Below, piece after piece: positions 55,747 to 64,000 of a stretch of DNA of 64,000 bases. The notes beneath the pieces were generated by a model that saw only the letters and a program-made list of their open reading frames with translations, made no database searches and had not been told where the DNA came from. The DNA comes from CAWJMN01 sp963844055 (GTDB lineage Bacteria > Planctomycetota > Planctomycetia > Pirellulales > Pirellulaceae). The position numbers and the translations under genes were made by a program. Positions within the stretch are counted from its first letter, which is position 1. The number at the start of each line of letters is the position of its first letter. The DNA is taken from positions 3,038,001 to 3,102,000 of the forward strand of contig CAWJMN010000001.1 of assembly GCA_963844055.1 (NCBI GenBank). The letters are read 5' to 3'.

Positions 55747-57712
55747 CTAGCAGGGCAGCCGCAGCTGAAACTCTGTCCCTTGGGGCCCCGTAGAAACCAG
55801 TTCTAACTTGCCCCCTAGTGCTGTCGCGACTCGCTTACAAAGTGCCAGCCCCAAACCAACGCCCGGCGCGCTTGCTGCAGCCTCCTCCGCCGACTTGGAA
55901 AACGGCTGAAACAAACGTCTCTGCTGGGCGACAGAAATCCCCGGGCCGTAATCCTTCACAAAGAGAGCAATACTCTTTCCGTCACAGGCCCGAATCGAAA
56001 TTCGCACCTCGGCTTCATTTTCGCCCCGCCCGTACTTGCAGCTATTATCAACCAGATTGAACAGGATCTGCTCAACGGCTACAGGGTCGGTTAGCAAAAT
56101 CGATTCTTTCAGTTTCTCACTCTCCCACACAATAGCCAACTCTAGTCCTGCTTGGCCCGTGCGCTCGCGTAGCCGTGGCTCAATCCGCTCCATCAGTGAT
56201 TCCATCCGAATGGGCTCGCGCCGTGCCTTGTTCTTTCCCCGCTCTAGCTGCGCATACTCCAGTACATTCTCCACTAAGTGGGCCAGCCGATCAGCCTCAG
56301 TCTTTAACGTTCCCGCGTAGGCCTGCCGTTGCTCATCGCTAGAGACCATATTTTCCGCGAGCATCTCCGCATACATGCGAAAGGTCGTTAGTGGCGTGCG
56401 AAGTTCATGCGTCACGGCCGAAACAAACGCCGCCCGACGCTCGCTAAGGGCTGTAACCCCTTGCAGTACCACTCCGGCCGCAATCGACGCCGCTAAAATC
56501 CCCAGCCAAGCGACAACCAGAGACCACCGAAGGGCCGAATTCCAAAGGCCTCCTTGGCCCGACTTTTCATCAAGCACCATCTCAACGGGAAGGGTTGCCA
56601 GCAAGTGCGGATGGCTGCTTTCAATGGAGAGTTGTGCCGCTTGAAAGGCAAACGGTGGCAATTGCAAATCATCCACCTCCGCTCGCAATTCTTCTTGCAG
56701 GTACTGCCAGTTCAGCCAAACGCCCTGCACCCAGTGACGTTCCCCTTGCTTCACCTGGCGAGCCAAAATCAATACTTTGTCCATCCACACAGGCTGCCAT
56801 GCGCTACTGACGTATCGCTTCCTTGGCGACGACTTCTTCCATTCCTCGTCGGTCCGTCCCTTTCTTTTGCGTAATGGCCTGATAGACGGCGTTGCGATTC
56901 TCCAGGTCTTCAAATGCCCCTTTGCGAGGTTTGGCCATCCGCCCATTGTTCGTGGCCAATCCATTTTGGTTGTCGAGATTGATCCCCTCGCGCTGAGACG
57001 GAACATTCAGGAATGGGCCGCCACCATTTTGGCTTCCCGGCGAGTCCACATTATTACCATTCCCCTGGGTAATTCCTCGCGTCAAATTCTCTCCACCTTC
57101 TGGCAAGATGTAGTTATTCCCCACAATGGCAGAATTTGAATTCTGATAACCAAGGTCTTGTCCCGGCAAGTTAAGCAGCGTCGCAAGTTCCGTCTCGGTT
57201 GGAATGGCTGGCAACTGCGCAATCAAAACCTTCCCATCAATCTGTTTCTCCAGTTCCGCCAGTCGACCTTCTGCCTTTTTAATAGTCTCCAGCGAAACGG
57301 ATGCTCGCAACACGACGTCTCGACTTTTCCCCTGGGGCACCAGGGGAGACCGCAACGGCTGATCGCCTTCTAGCTCAAAGTACATCAGCACATGATCAGG
57401 TAAGGGATTCGCTAAAAGCGGCGAAAGCTGCTGCGTCGTCACTCCTTTTCCGCCCCCAGTGATTCCCGCTTGGACCAGCGGCTGGAACGATTCCTCCGAC
57501 CACATCGCCTCCTGGGCTAAAAGTGGCATCAGCTTCACATCCATGCGCCATAGCGCTCGCCCCACCCGCTCCTCTTGATCAAACTTCCGCATGGCCTCAC
57601 GCTGGGCATCATCCAGATGAATCACCTTCTGGGTTAGCCAAACCAGTGGCACGAACGTAAGCGTCAGAACGATGGAATACCAAACCCAAGGCAGTATCGC
57701 GCGGCGACTCAT
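55747..57712 (-). pseudogene. Sensor histidine kinase, frame broken once in the middle
   Basis: The first frame (57712 down to about 56818) holds membrane helix 1 (LPWVWYSIVLTLTFVPLVWL), a sensor region and an Asn/Gly-rich stretch. The second frame (about 56817 to 55747) continues at YVSSAWQPVWMDKVLILARQV, membrane helix 2 (LRWSLVVAWLGILAASIAAGVVL), then the H box (SAVTHELRTPLTTFRMYAEML), N box (NLVDNSCKYG), and G boxes (DYGPGISVAQQ, GVGLGLALCKRVA). Joining is natural at 56816 with one extra GC. A normal kinase of about 655 residues results. It overlaps the response regulator's stop by four bases (ATGA), confirming the pair as one two-component system. The signal is unknown. Confidence 0.85.
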
Positions 57713-58419
57713 GGCTGACCTGCCATTTCTTTGGCAAACATGTACCCTTTGCCCCGCACCGTCAGCAAGATCTTAGGTTCCGTGGAATCGTCACGCAGCT
57801 TTTCTCGAAGTCGCGCCACATGCATGTCGATCGTTCGCGTGGCGAGCCCCTCCGGCGAGATCCGCCAGACATGGGCCAGCAATTCCTCTCGCGCGATCGC
57901 TCGGCCCGGATGATTGGCAAGGTATCGAAGGAGCTCTACTTCACGCTGCGAGAGTTCCACTCGATCAGCATTCCCATGGAACCGTACCTCTTGCCTCAGC
58001 AGATCAGCCACCCCACCGGCAAACGGGATTTCCTCCAAATCGGTCGGTCGCTGGGGCGAGCGACGCATCACCGCCTCCACACGCGCCAGCAATTCCTTCA
58101 CGCTGAACGGCTTCACAACATAGTCATCAGCTCCCAGCCGCAATCCCTCCACCCGGTCGCTTTCAGCGCCACGGGCCGTCAGCAAGATCACCCCCTGGGT
58201 TGGTCTCGTTTGCCGCAATGTTCGTAAAATATCCAGGCCGCTTCCCCCGGGCAGCACAACGTCCAAAAGGAGCAGGTCATAGCTCTGCCGAACCGCCATT
58301 TCGAGCCCTAACTTCGCATCCCCCGCTTCCAGAACCTGATACCCGGCATAATGCAGCGCATCGACAATTCCCCTACGAATGGAGGCATCATCTTCAATCG
58401 TCAAAATGGTTCGCGACAT
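57709..58419 (-). CDS. OmpR/PhoB-type response regulator
   Basis: 236 residues from ATG 58419, chosen because GGAG lies eight bases upstream; a GTG one codon earlier is the alternative. The receiver domain has acidic residues Asp10/Asp11 (TIEDDASIR), phosphoacceptor Asp53 (LLLLDVVLPGGSG), Thr in LLTARGAES and Lys in DDYVVKPFSVKE. The C-terminal winged helix (LSQREVELLRYLANHPGRAIAREELLAHVW, TIDMHVARLREKL, LLTVRGKGYMF) is of the OmpR/PhoB class. Its stop overlaps the kinase start (ATGA), so the pair is translationally coupled and transcribed from a promoter in the 223-base gap at 58420-58642, divergent from the VWA-like lipoprotein gene. Confidence 0.95.
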   Translation of the reverse strand: MSRTILTIEDDASIRRGIVDALHYAGYQVLEAGDAKLGLEMAVRQSYDLLLLDVVLPGGSGLDILRTLRQTRPTQGVILLTARGAESDRVEGLRLGADDYVVKPFSVKELLARVEAVMRRSPQRPTDLEEIPFAGGVADLLRQEVRFHGNADRVELSQREVELLRYLANHPGRAIAREELLAHVWRISPEGLATRTIDMHVARLREKLRDDSTEPKILLTVRGKGYMFAKEMAGQP

Positions 58420-58642
58420 CACCCAAACTCCAGAGCCCCCCGAAACGCCTGCACCCTAAGTATAAGCAACGTCGTCAGCCCAGCACTGTAAACGCTTTGT
58501 AAAATGCCCGGACGACAGCCAATGGGCTAGATTTTTGCCCGCATCGCTCGAATCACGCGGGGTGCTCCGCTAGGATGAACAGCCGAGAAATCTTCCTTTT
58601 GGCAACTCTCGCCCGCCTCGCTTCTTTTTCAACCGACTCCCT

Positions 58643-60355
58643 ATGACCTCCTCCAAACGCCGTTTTGGCATTTTTTCAGCGATCACACTATCGAGTGCCG
58701 CCGTCACCGTATGCCTTCTAATCGGCTGCAACCAAAACTCCACCATCAGCAAGGACCTGAATAAGCAGGGGAAAAAGATCATTAAGTCCAAGCGTGTCCT
58801 GACGGCCGCCGACCTCCCCCAAAAGCCTGCGCCCAAGTCCGATGCCACCGCAGATTCCACTGAAACCGGCGAAACCAAACTCGGCAGTACGGAAGCCTCC
58901 CGCCGATCTTCATCCACACCCTCTCGTTCCAGCAGCTCAGGCCGATTCCAAGGGGGAGGGGAGGGGACTGACATCCGCCGCATTGGCGCAGAGATTCAGC
59001 AGTCACTTGAACTTGGCCCGACGCTTGTAGTCTGGATATTTGATTCCACCGCGTCCGCACAAGACTTTGTCGATTCCTACCGCGACCAAGTCGCACGCCT
59101 CTACGAGACAACCCCGTTTCGCGACACCCTAGCCGCTGGTGACGCCAAACTACTCACGGCCGTCGTCACCTTCGATGACCAAGTGCAATTCCCACTCGAT
59201 ACGCCTACCGACAAATCCGACCTCATCTCGCAAGCCCTTGCCTCCACACCTGCCAGTAAGGCAACCGCAGAGAAGCCTTTTACGGCCGTTAAACAAACAG
59301 TCGAAAAGTTTAGCAAAGAGTGTCGAGACCAAGGGCGAGCCATGCTTTTGGTGATGGTCACCGATGAGGCAGGTGAAGACGTTGAACAGCTAGACGAAGC
59401 CACCAGCCTCCTTAAAAAGCAGGCTGTTCCCCTGTTTGTGATCGGGCCACCCGCTCCCTGGGGCCAAGTCAATCCGTTTCCGCCGGCGGCAGGCCAAAAG
59501 CCAGGTCAGTCTGGCGGTTCCGACAGCGACTATCCCCACTACGGACCCGAGTCTGTCGTGTCCGAGCGTGTTCACGTTTCGCTTCCCGCCGGCATTGGTG
59601 GTTTCCGCGTCACCAAAAATGATTTATTTGACTCGGGCTTTGGCTCTTTCGGACTCGAACGCATGTGCCGTGCGGGTGGTGGCGCTTACTTGGTGGTCCG
59701 CCCACGAAGCCTGGGTGGGTTTGGCAAATCGCAAACATGGCCGACCGGCACCGAGTTCCGCCTAGAAGCCAACGTCGCCAGTAAATACGCTCCTGAATAC
59801 ATTTCTCGAACCGAATACGATCGCTTGACGCAATCCAACAAAGCCCGCTTTGCCCTGGTGGAAGCGGCCAAGCAGGGCTTTGCCGATTGCCTAGTTAACC
59901 CTGACCTTCGTTTTGCAAAAGCCGCCAACGAGGCCCAGATGAAAACCCGCCTGGATGACGCCCAGCGCCAACCGGCGCGCATTGCCGGCCCGATCGACAA
60001 GCTCTACCAAACACTTCAATCGGGCGAGGCTGATCGAGAAAAGCTCACCTCGCCTCGGCTGCAAGTAGAGTTCGACTATGCCTATGGCCGCGTCCTGGCC
60101 GCTAAGGCAAGGAACGATGGCTACAACCAAATGCTCGCAGCACTCAAGAACGGCAAAGGGCCCAAAAACGAATCCTCCAATGAATACGTGCTCGAACCTG
60201 CCGACAACTACGAAACCAACAGCGCACTCAAGAAGATGGCCGAGAAGGCCAAACAATACCTAGAGCGTGTCGTTAAAGAGCATCCAGGTACCCCATGGGC
60301 CAAGTTGGCCTCAGACGACCTTCAGGTCCCCATGGGGTGGAAGTTTGCCGACTGA
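58643..60355 (+). CDS. VWA-like domain lipoprotein
   Basis: 570 residues. Lipoprotein signal with lipobox (SAAVTVCLLIGCNQN), then a Ser/Arg/Gly-rich linker (residues 80-115). A von Willebrand factor A-like domain follows: LVVWIFDSTASAQDFVDS (MIDAS start, DSTAS), LLTAVVTFDDQ, and GRAMLLVMVTDEAGEDVEQ. The protein is placed in an envelope compartment. It is divergent from the two-component system and ends four bases before the stop of the minus-strand peptidase gene. Function is not known; VWA lipoproteins of this kind are usual in planctomycetes. The second half (about 250-570) has no recognisable domain. Confidence 0.8.
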   Translation: MTSSKRRFGIFSAITLSSAAVTVCLLIGCNQNSTISKDLNKQGKKIIKSKRVLTAADLPQKPAPKSDATADSTETGETKLGSTEASRRSSSTPSRSSSSGRFQGGGEGTDIRRIGAEIQQSLELGPTLVVWIFDSTASAQDFVDSYRDQVARLYETTPFRDTLAAGDAKLLTAVVTFDDQVQFPLDTPTDKSDLISQALASTPASKATAEKPFTAVKQTVEKFSKECRDQGRAMLLVMVTDEAGEDVEQLDEATSLLKKQAVPLFVIGPPAPWGQVNPFPPAAGQKPGQSGGSDSDYPHYGPESVVSERVHVSLPAGIGGFRVTKNDLFDSGFGSFGLERMCRAGGGAYLVVRPRSLGGFGKSQTWPTGTEFRLEANVASKYAPEYISRTEYDRLTQSNKARFALVEAAKQGFADCLVNPDLRFAKAANEAQMKTRLDDAQRQPARIAGPIDKLYQTLQSGEADREKLTSPRLQVEFDYAYGRVLAAKARNDGYNQMLAALKNGKGPKNESSNEYVLEPADNYETNSALKKMAEKAKQYLERVVKEHPGTPWAKLASDDLQVPMGWKFAD

Positions 60356-60359
60356 CGAA

Positions 60360-62402
60360 CTATTTGGGCCGTGCGGTTAGCAAGGCTTCAAACTCCATCA
60401 TCTTGCCCGCTCGCATCACGACAATCTTCACCTTGTCGCCGGGCTTGTTCTGTCGCAGTGCCCCTTCCAAATCCTCAATGCCACGGATCTTGGTGGGGCC
60501 AATCTGAATGATCACATCCCCTCCCATAATCCCAGCCTTGGCTGCCGGTCCACTAGGAGACACCCCCGTCAGCGCGAGCCCCTCACCATTGCTGGCGAAG
60601 TCAGGAATCGTTCCCAAGTAAGGGCGGTCATTGTCGCCTCCACCAATCGTCTCGACCTGTTTAATCTCAACGTACTCGGGGCGTTTTGCTGCTGCATCGG
60701 TCGCATCGATGCACTCCATCAGATAATCGGCGATCTTCCGCATCCCAACAATATTCAGCTTGTCAGAATCGTCGCTAGGGCGGTGATAGTCCGTATGGGT
60801 TCCCGTAAACAAATGCAGCACAGGAATCTGCTTGGCATAAAACGAGGAATGGTCACTGGGGCCAAACCCTCCGGCATGCTTTGTAAGCTTGAGCCCCAGC
60901 TTCCCGCCAAGTGCATCGACCAGCGGATCAAACTCTTTCGCAGTTCCCGTTCCATACACAATCAGTTTGTCATCGGCCAACCGTCCCACCATGTCCAGAT
61001 TGAACATGGCAATCGTGCTCTCCAAAGCAAATCGTGGGTTGCGAACATAGTGGGCACTTCCCAAGAGGCCACGTTCTTCTCCCGTAAAGCCAATGAAGAC
61101 AATCCGCCGCTGCATCTTCTTGCCACGGGAGGTTAGCCGTTTTGCCACCTCCAACAGTGTCGCCGTCCCCGAAGCATTGTCATCAGCCCCATTGTGGATT
61201 TCGGTCGTCCAAGGAGCCAAGGAGCCCATCCCTCCCATCCCCAGGTGATCGTAGTGGGCTCCTACGACAATGGTTTCTTGCGCGAGCGCTCCTTCGGCAG
61301 GCAGTTCCGCCAGCACATTCTTGACTTGCGCCTTCTTTTGTAGCAGCTTGACTTCGCCTTCACCTCGCCAGGCCCCGAGCGCTCCGCTCCGAGGTTTCAA
61401 GTCGCCATCGATCTCATTCTCAATCGTTTGCAAACTCTTGCCTAGCGACTGCTCAACCAGCGGCTCAATCGTCTTCCGAGTACAAAATAATACCGGAATC
61501 CCAGCCGAGCCAGAATCGTCGCCGGCTCCCGTCAGTCCCGGCAACTTATCGGTGTCCCCCAGCAGTTCTTTACCAGCCTCCGCCACATCGGCCGCGGCAT
61601 CGGCAATCTGCTTCACCTTGTCATTTCCATTCGCATTCGTTTGCTTCGACTTTTCAAAGATGTCGAGCGTCTGCTCCCATTGTTTCGCCAGCATTTCGCT
61701 CCGTTGCTTTAACTCCAGCGAATCATTCACAAAGAGGACACCAACCGCGCCATGCTCTTTGGCGTTCTGAATCTTGCGTTGGAAGGGGGCATGTCCCGAG
61801 GGCTTCGTTCCATTGAAAACGCTCTTCTCATCCTTTTGTTGTGGCTCTTTCCGCAAGATCACAACAATCTTTCCCTTCACGTCTACCCCTTCGTAGTCGT
61901 CGTAGGAATACTCTTTGGCCGAAATACCATACCCAACAAACACCAAGGGAGCAGCAAACTTTCCACTTCCGCCGATCGCTAACGGCGAAAAGCCCTTTTC
62001 AAGTTCAACGGATAACCGCTCCGCCGTTCCTTCTTTGAACAGCACCAGCGTATTATTCTCGCGCTCCCCCAGTTCGGTATTCAGGCTAATCTCGAAAGGC
62101 TGAAACGGCTTACCGTCCACCACATCCGTCTTTAGCCCCATCGCCTGGAACTGCTCTGCCAAATAATCGGCCGCCTTATCAAGCCCAGCGGTGCCAACTC
62201 CACGTCCTTCCAATTCGTCCGATGCCAAGTGCCCCACCCAGGTCCGCAGCCGACCTTCAGAATCGGCAGCTTCATCCCCCCAGAGTTGCGGCGTACAGCT
62301 CGCCCCCAAGACCAGCGCCACGCCTGCTGCTTTTCGGCCCCAAAGCCTCAGCCACAACATCACCCCACGGTTAGCCTGAGCCTTTTGTCGACAAATCGTC
62401 AT
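60360..62402 (-). CDS. M28-family zinc aminopeptidase with PA and PDZ domains
   Basis: 680 residues from 62402 (ATG 62360 is an alternative start nearer the signal peptide KAAGVALVLGASCTP). A protease-associated domain lies at residues 130-230 (LVFVGYGISAKEYSYDDYEGVDVKGKIVVI). The M28 catalytic region follows: VGAHYDHLG (first zinc His), NGADDNASGTATLLEVA (bridging Asp), FTGEERGLLGSAHY (Glu pair), DMVGR, and the last ligand near HTDYHRPSDD. The end is a PDZ domain (GLALTGVSPSGPAAKAGIMGGDVIIQIG). It is an exported di-zinc aminopeptidase or carboxypeptidase, with PDZ for substrate or partner binding. Its stop is four bases from that of the convergent VWA-like gene. Confidence 0.92.
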   Translation of the reverse strand: MTICRQKAQANRGVMLWLRLWGRKAAGVALVLGASCTPQLWGDEAADSEGRLRTWVGHLASDELEGRGVGTAGLDKAADYLAEQFQAMGLKTDVVDGKPFQPFEISLNTELGERENNTLVLFKEGTAERLSVELEKGFSPLAIGGSGKFAAPLVFVGYGISAKEYSYDDYEGVDVKGKIVVILRKEPQQKDEKSVFNGTKPSGHAPFQRKIQNAKEHGAVGVLFVNDSLELKQRSEMLAKQWEQTLDIFEKSKQTNANGNDKVKQIADAAADVAEAGKELLGDTDKLPGLTGAGDDSGSAGIPVLFCTRKTIEPLVEQSLGKSLQTIENEIDGDLKPRSGALGAWRGEGEVKLLQKKAQVKNVLAELPAEGALAQETIVVGAHYDHLGMGGMGSLAPWTTEIHNGADDNASGTATLLEVAKRLTSRGKKMQRRIVFIGFTGEERGLLGSAHYVRNPRFALESTIAMFNLDMVGRLADDKLIVYGTGTAKEFDPLVDALGGKLGLKLTKHAGGFGPSDHSSFYAKQIPVLHLFTGTHTDYHRPSDDSDKLNIVGMRKIADYLMECIDATDAAAKRPEYVEIKQVETIGGGDNDRPYLGTIPDFASNGEGLALTGVSPSGPAAKAGIMGGDVIIQIGPTKIRGIEDLEGALRQNKPGDKVKIVVMRAGKMMEFEALLTARPK

Positions 62403-62679
62403 GCAGCACCCACAGATTTCAAAAGAAGTCTCTACCTGAGCTGTTCAACCGATAATCAGACGCTTCCATCACGTCCAGCAATACCAAGAGCACACCTGCA
62501 ACGAGGCCCGATTGGCTCTCACACCATTCTCTCGACTTCATCGCACCCGGGCAACCATACCTACCACCCTGTCACACCCAAGCCCACTTTGCCTATGCTA
62601 GGAATTCCTCCTAGAACAATCCCCAACATGGCTCCCCAACTCTCCCCCTTTTTCCTTCACCGCTGGAACCTCTTTGCCA

Positions 62680-63348
62680 ATGTCCACCAATCCCTCGGGT
62701 GTTATTTTCGATGTTGATGGCGTGTTAGTTGACTCATACCTCCCGCATATGCTCAGTTGGCAGCAGCTCGCATCAGATCTGGGGCGAACCTTTACGGAAC
62801 AGCAATTCGCTGCCACCTTCGGCCGAACAAGCCGTGAGATCATCGCAGCCGATTGGCCCGACCTCGCCACCACTCCCGCAGAAATTGCCAAGCTTGACGA
62901 ACGCAAAGAGTCTCTTTACCGCGAGATCATCGCTCAGCAGTTTCCTGGCATGGATGGTGCCACAGAACTGATCGATCAATTGGTGAATGCCGGAATCACC
63001 CTCGGCGTCGGTTCGTCGGGCCCGCCTCCCAATGTCCATTTGGTCCTTGAAAAGCTAGGGCGAAAGGCATCCTTTCGCGGAGTTGTCACCGGGCAAGATG
63101 TGACCCACGGCAAGCCTAACCCACAGGTCTTTTTAATGGCCGCTGAGCGAATGGCGATTCCTCCCAACCGCTGCGTTGTGATTGAAGATGCTGCCGCCGG
63201 AGTAGAAGCAGCCCACCGCGCCGGCATGAAGTGCATCGCATTACACAGTCCCGGTCGCGACGGCAGCAAGCTTTCCGCTGCCGATCTAATTGTCCCATCA
63301 CTTCGTCAGGTTACCGCAGCCACCATCATGGACCTGCTATCACGCTGA
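62680..63348 (+). CDS. HAD-superfamily phosphatase (beta-phosphoglucomutase/phosphatase-like)
   Basis: 222 residues from ATG 62680. HAD motifs are all present: motif I GVIFDVDGVLVDSYLPH (nucleophile DxD), motif II LGVGSSGPP, motif III Lys in THGKPNPQVFLMA, motif IV VIEDAAAGVEAAHRAGM. The cap insertion after motif I is of the four-helix type, as in beta-phosphoglucomutases and phosphoglycolate phosphatases. The substrate is unresolved. It lies downstream of, and divergent from, the M28 peptidase gene, and upstream of a leucine-rich repeat gene. Confidence 0.9.
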   Translation: MSTNPSGVIFDVDGVLVDSYLPHMLSWQQLASDLGRTFTEQQFAATFGRTSREIIAADWPDLATTPAEIAKLDERKESLYREIIAQQFPGMDGATELIDQLVNAGITLGVGSSGPPPNVHLVLEKLGRKASFRGVVTGQDVTHGKPNPQVFLMAAERMAIPPNRCVVIEDAAAGVEAAHRAGMKCIALHSPGRDGSKLSAADLIVPSLRQVTAATIMDLLSR

Positions 63349-63522
63349 ATTGGCGGCAGCGCCCCCTCGAAAATTCATTGCCGTAAGGCTACCCATCCAC
63401 CAAAAACCCCCATTTGCAACGGGAAAACGCGGGTGCTGGTAACTCACGTCGCCAGAAATTATTCTACAAGGTTAAAGCTCTGGATTCTCTCTCCTGCTGA
63501 TCCCACCTGAGGACAATTGAAA

Positions 63523-64000
63523 ATGCTCCATCCCACCCCACTAATCGCAAGCTCCCGCCTAATCACGCTTGCACTTGGACTCCTGGTAGCGACTTCCAAT
63601 CTTGTCAAAGCGCAGGACCTGTTTCCCGATAAGAATCTGGAAGCGGCCGTCCGCCAACAAGTGTTTGAAAAGCGCGGCAAGCCAGAACCACTCGTAGAAG
63701 CCGACGTCGTCAACGTCTCGGTCGTCCGCGCCAACGGCAAGGGAATCACCAATCTGGCTGGCCTTGAAAAGTGTCGCAGCCTGCGTGAACTCCACCTAGA
63801 AAACAACCAAATTGTCGATCTTGCCCCGCTTAAGGACCTGAAGGAAATTCAGCTTCTTGACCTTGCCAAAAACAAGATCGCCTCCTTGGCTCCTCTTGGC
63901 GAGCTAACCGCCATCCAATACCTCAAGATCGACAACAACCAAGTTGCCGACTTGGCTCCGCTCCAAAAGATGAGCAACCTCCGCAATCTCTATGCAGAGA
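63523..64000 (+). CDS. Leucine-rich repeat (internalin-like) secreted protein, 3' end outside window
   Basis: The frame from ATG 63523 is open to the window edge (159 codons). A signal peptide (RLITLALGLLVATSNLVKAQ) is followed by DLFPDKNLEAAVRQQVF, the common cap before internalin-type repeats. At least four leucine-rich repeats follow, with units such as LRELHLENNQIVDLAPLKDL, IQLLDLAKNKIASLAPLGEL and IQYLKIDNNQVADLAPLQKM, each about 22 residues. Such proteins mediate protein-protein contact at the surface. The true length and C-terminus are not visible. Confidence 0.9.
   Translation, partial: MLHPTPLIASSRLITLALGLLVATSNLVKAQDLFPDKNLEAAVRQQVFEKRGKPEPLVEADVVNVSVVRANGKGITNLAGLEKCRSLRELHLENNQIVDLAPLKDLKEIQLLDLAKNKIASLAPLGELTAIQYLKIDNNQVADLAPLQKMSNLRNLYAE

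Noticed and set aside
1..64000. CRISPR arrays, insertion sequences, prophage, tRNA or rRNA genes
   Set aside because: No regularly spaced repeats, transposase-like proteins, phage structural genes, or cloverleaf/rRNA-like sequences were recognised by reading; a tool-based scan was not possible here.

Overview
The window looks like chromosomal DNA of a planctomycete, most likely in the Pirellulales (Blastopirellula/Bremerella/Rhodopirellula-like). This is inferred from gene content. It has a DUF1559 prepilin-type protein, a DUF1549/DUF1553 cytochrome-c-like protein paired with a DUF1501 protein, many large secreted proteins of unknown function, and a TolQ/ExbB-ExbD operon led by long TPR-type proteins. 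No rRNA, tRNA, insertion sequence, prophage or CRISPR array was seen. The density is that of an ordinary core/lineage-specific chromosome region, with several untranslated gaps of 300-720 bp.

Layout. 1-5 kb: the tail of a Tyr/Pro-rich protein, a membrane protein with an Ala/Glu/Lys/Pro-rich tail, a DacZ-like diadenylate cyclase, a YqgE/AlgH protein and a FabH-like ketoacyl synthase. 5.3-8.4 kb: a compact three-gene set (flavoprotein, radical SAM enzyme, unusual metallophosphoesterase-like protein) of unknown product. 8.7-11.2 kb: DUF1559 protein, a small lipoprotein and a METTL20-like methyltransferase. 11.4-22.2 kb: two adjoining genes encoding three tandem copies of one very large architecture (exported beta-rich region followed by a membrane hairpin). 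22.5-25.6 kb: SbtA-type bicarbonate transporter, a small membrane protein and a NhaR-like LysR regulator. 25.7-32.4 kb: HNH endonuclease, and a XylR-like regulator divergent from the cytochrome/DUF1501 pair. 33-37.8 kb: WbaP-type sugar-phosphate transferase, small zinc-ribbon protein, ferritin-like protein, broken Rrf2 regulator and HisN-type phosphatase. 37.9-44.7 kb: ExbD-ExbD-ExbB-TPR-TPR operon on the minus strand, divergent from a three-gene exported-protein operon (45.2-49.6 kb). 49.6-64 kb: broken xerD, galE, PlsC-like acyltransferase, HerA/VirB4-like ATPase, a two-component system with a broken kinase, VWA-like lipoprotein, M28 peptidase, HAD phosphatase and the start of a leucine-rich-repeat protein.

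The most unexpected observation is a set of short indels that break six otherwise conserved genes. Five of the seven inferred events can be explained by the same change, loss of one GC dinucleotide at a GCGC site. This may be a sequencing artefact linked to base modification or a real mutational signature, and it affects how the giant protein, the kinase, Rrf2, xerD and one TPR protein should be read. The second item worth attention is the three-module giant protein system at 11.4-22.2 kb; the third is the flavoprotein/radical SAM/phosphoesterase set.
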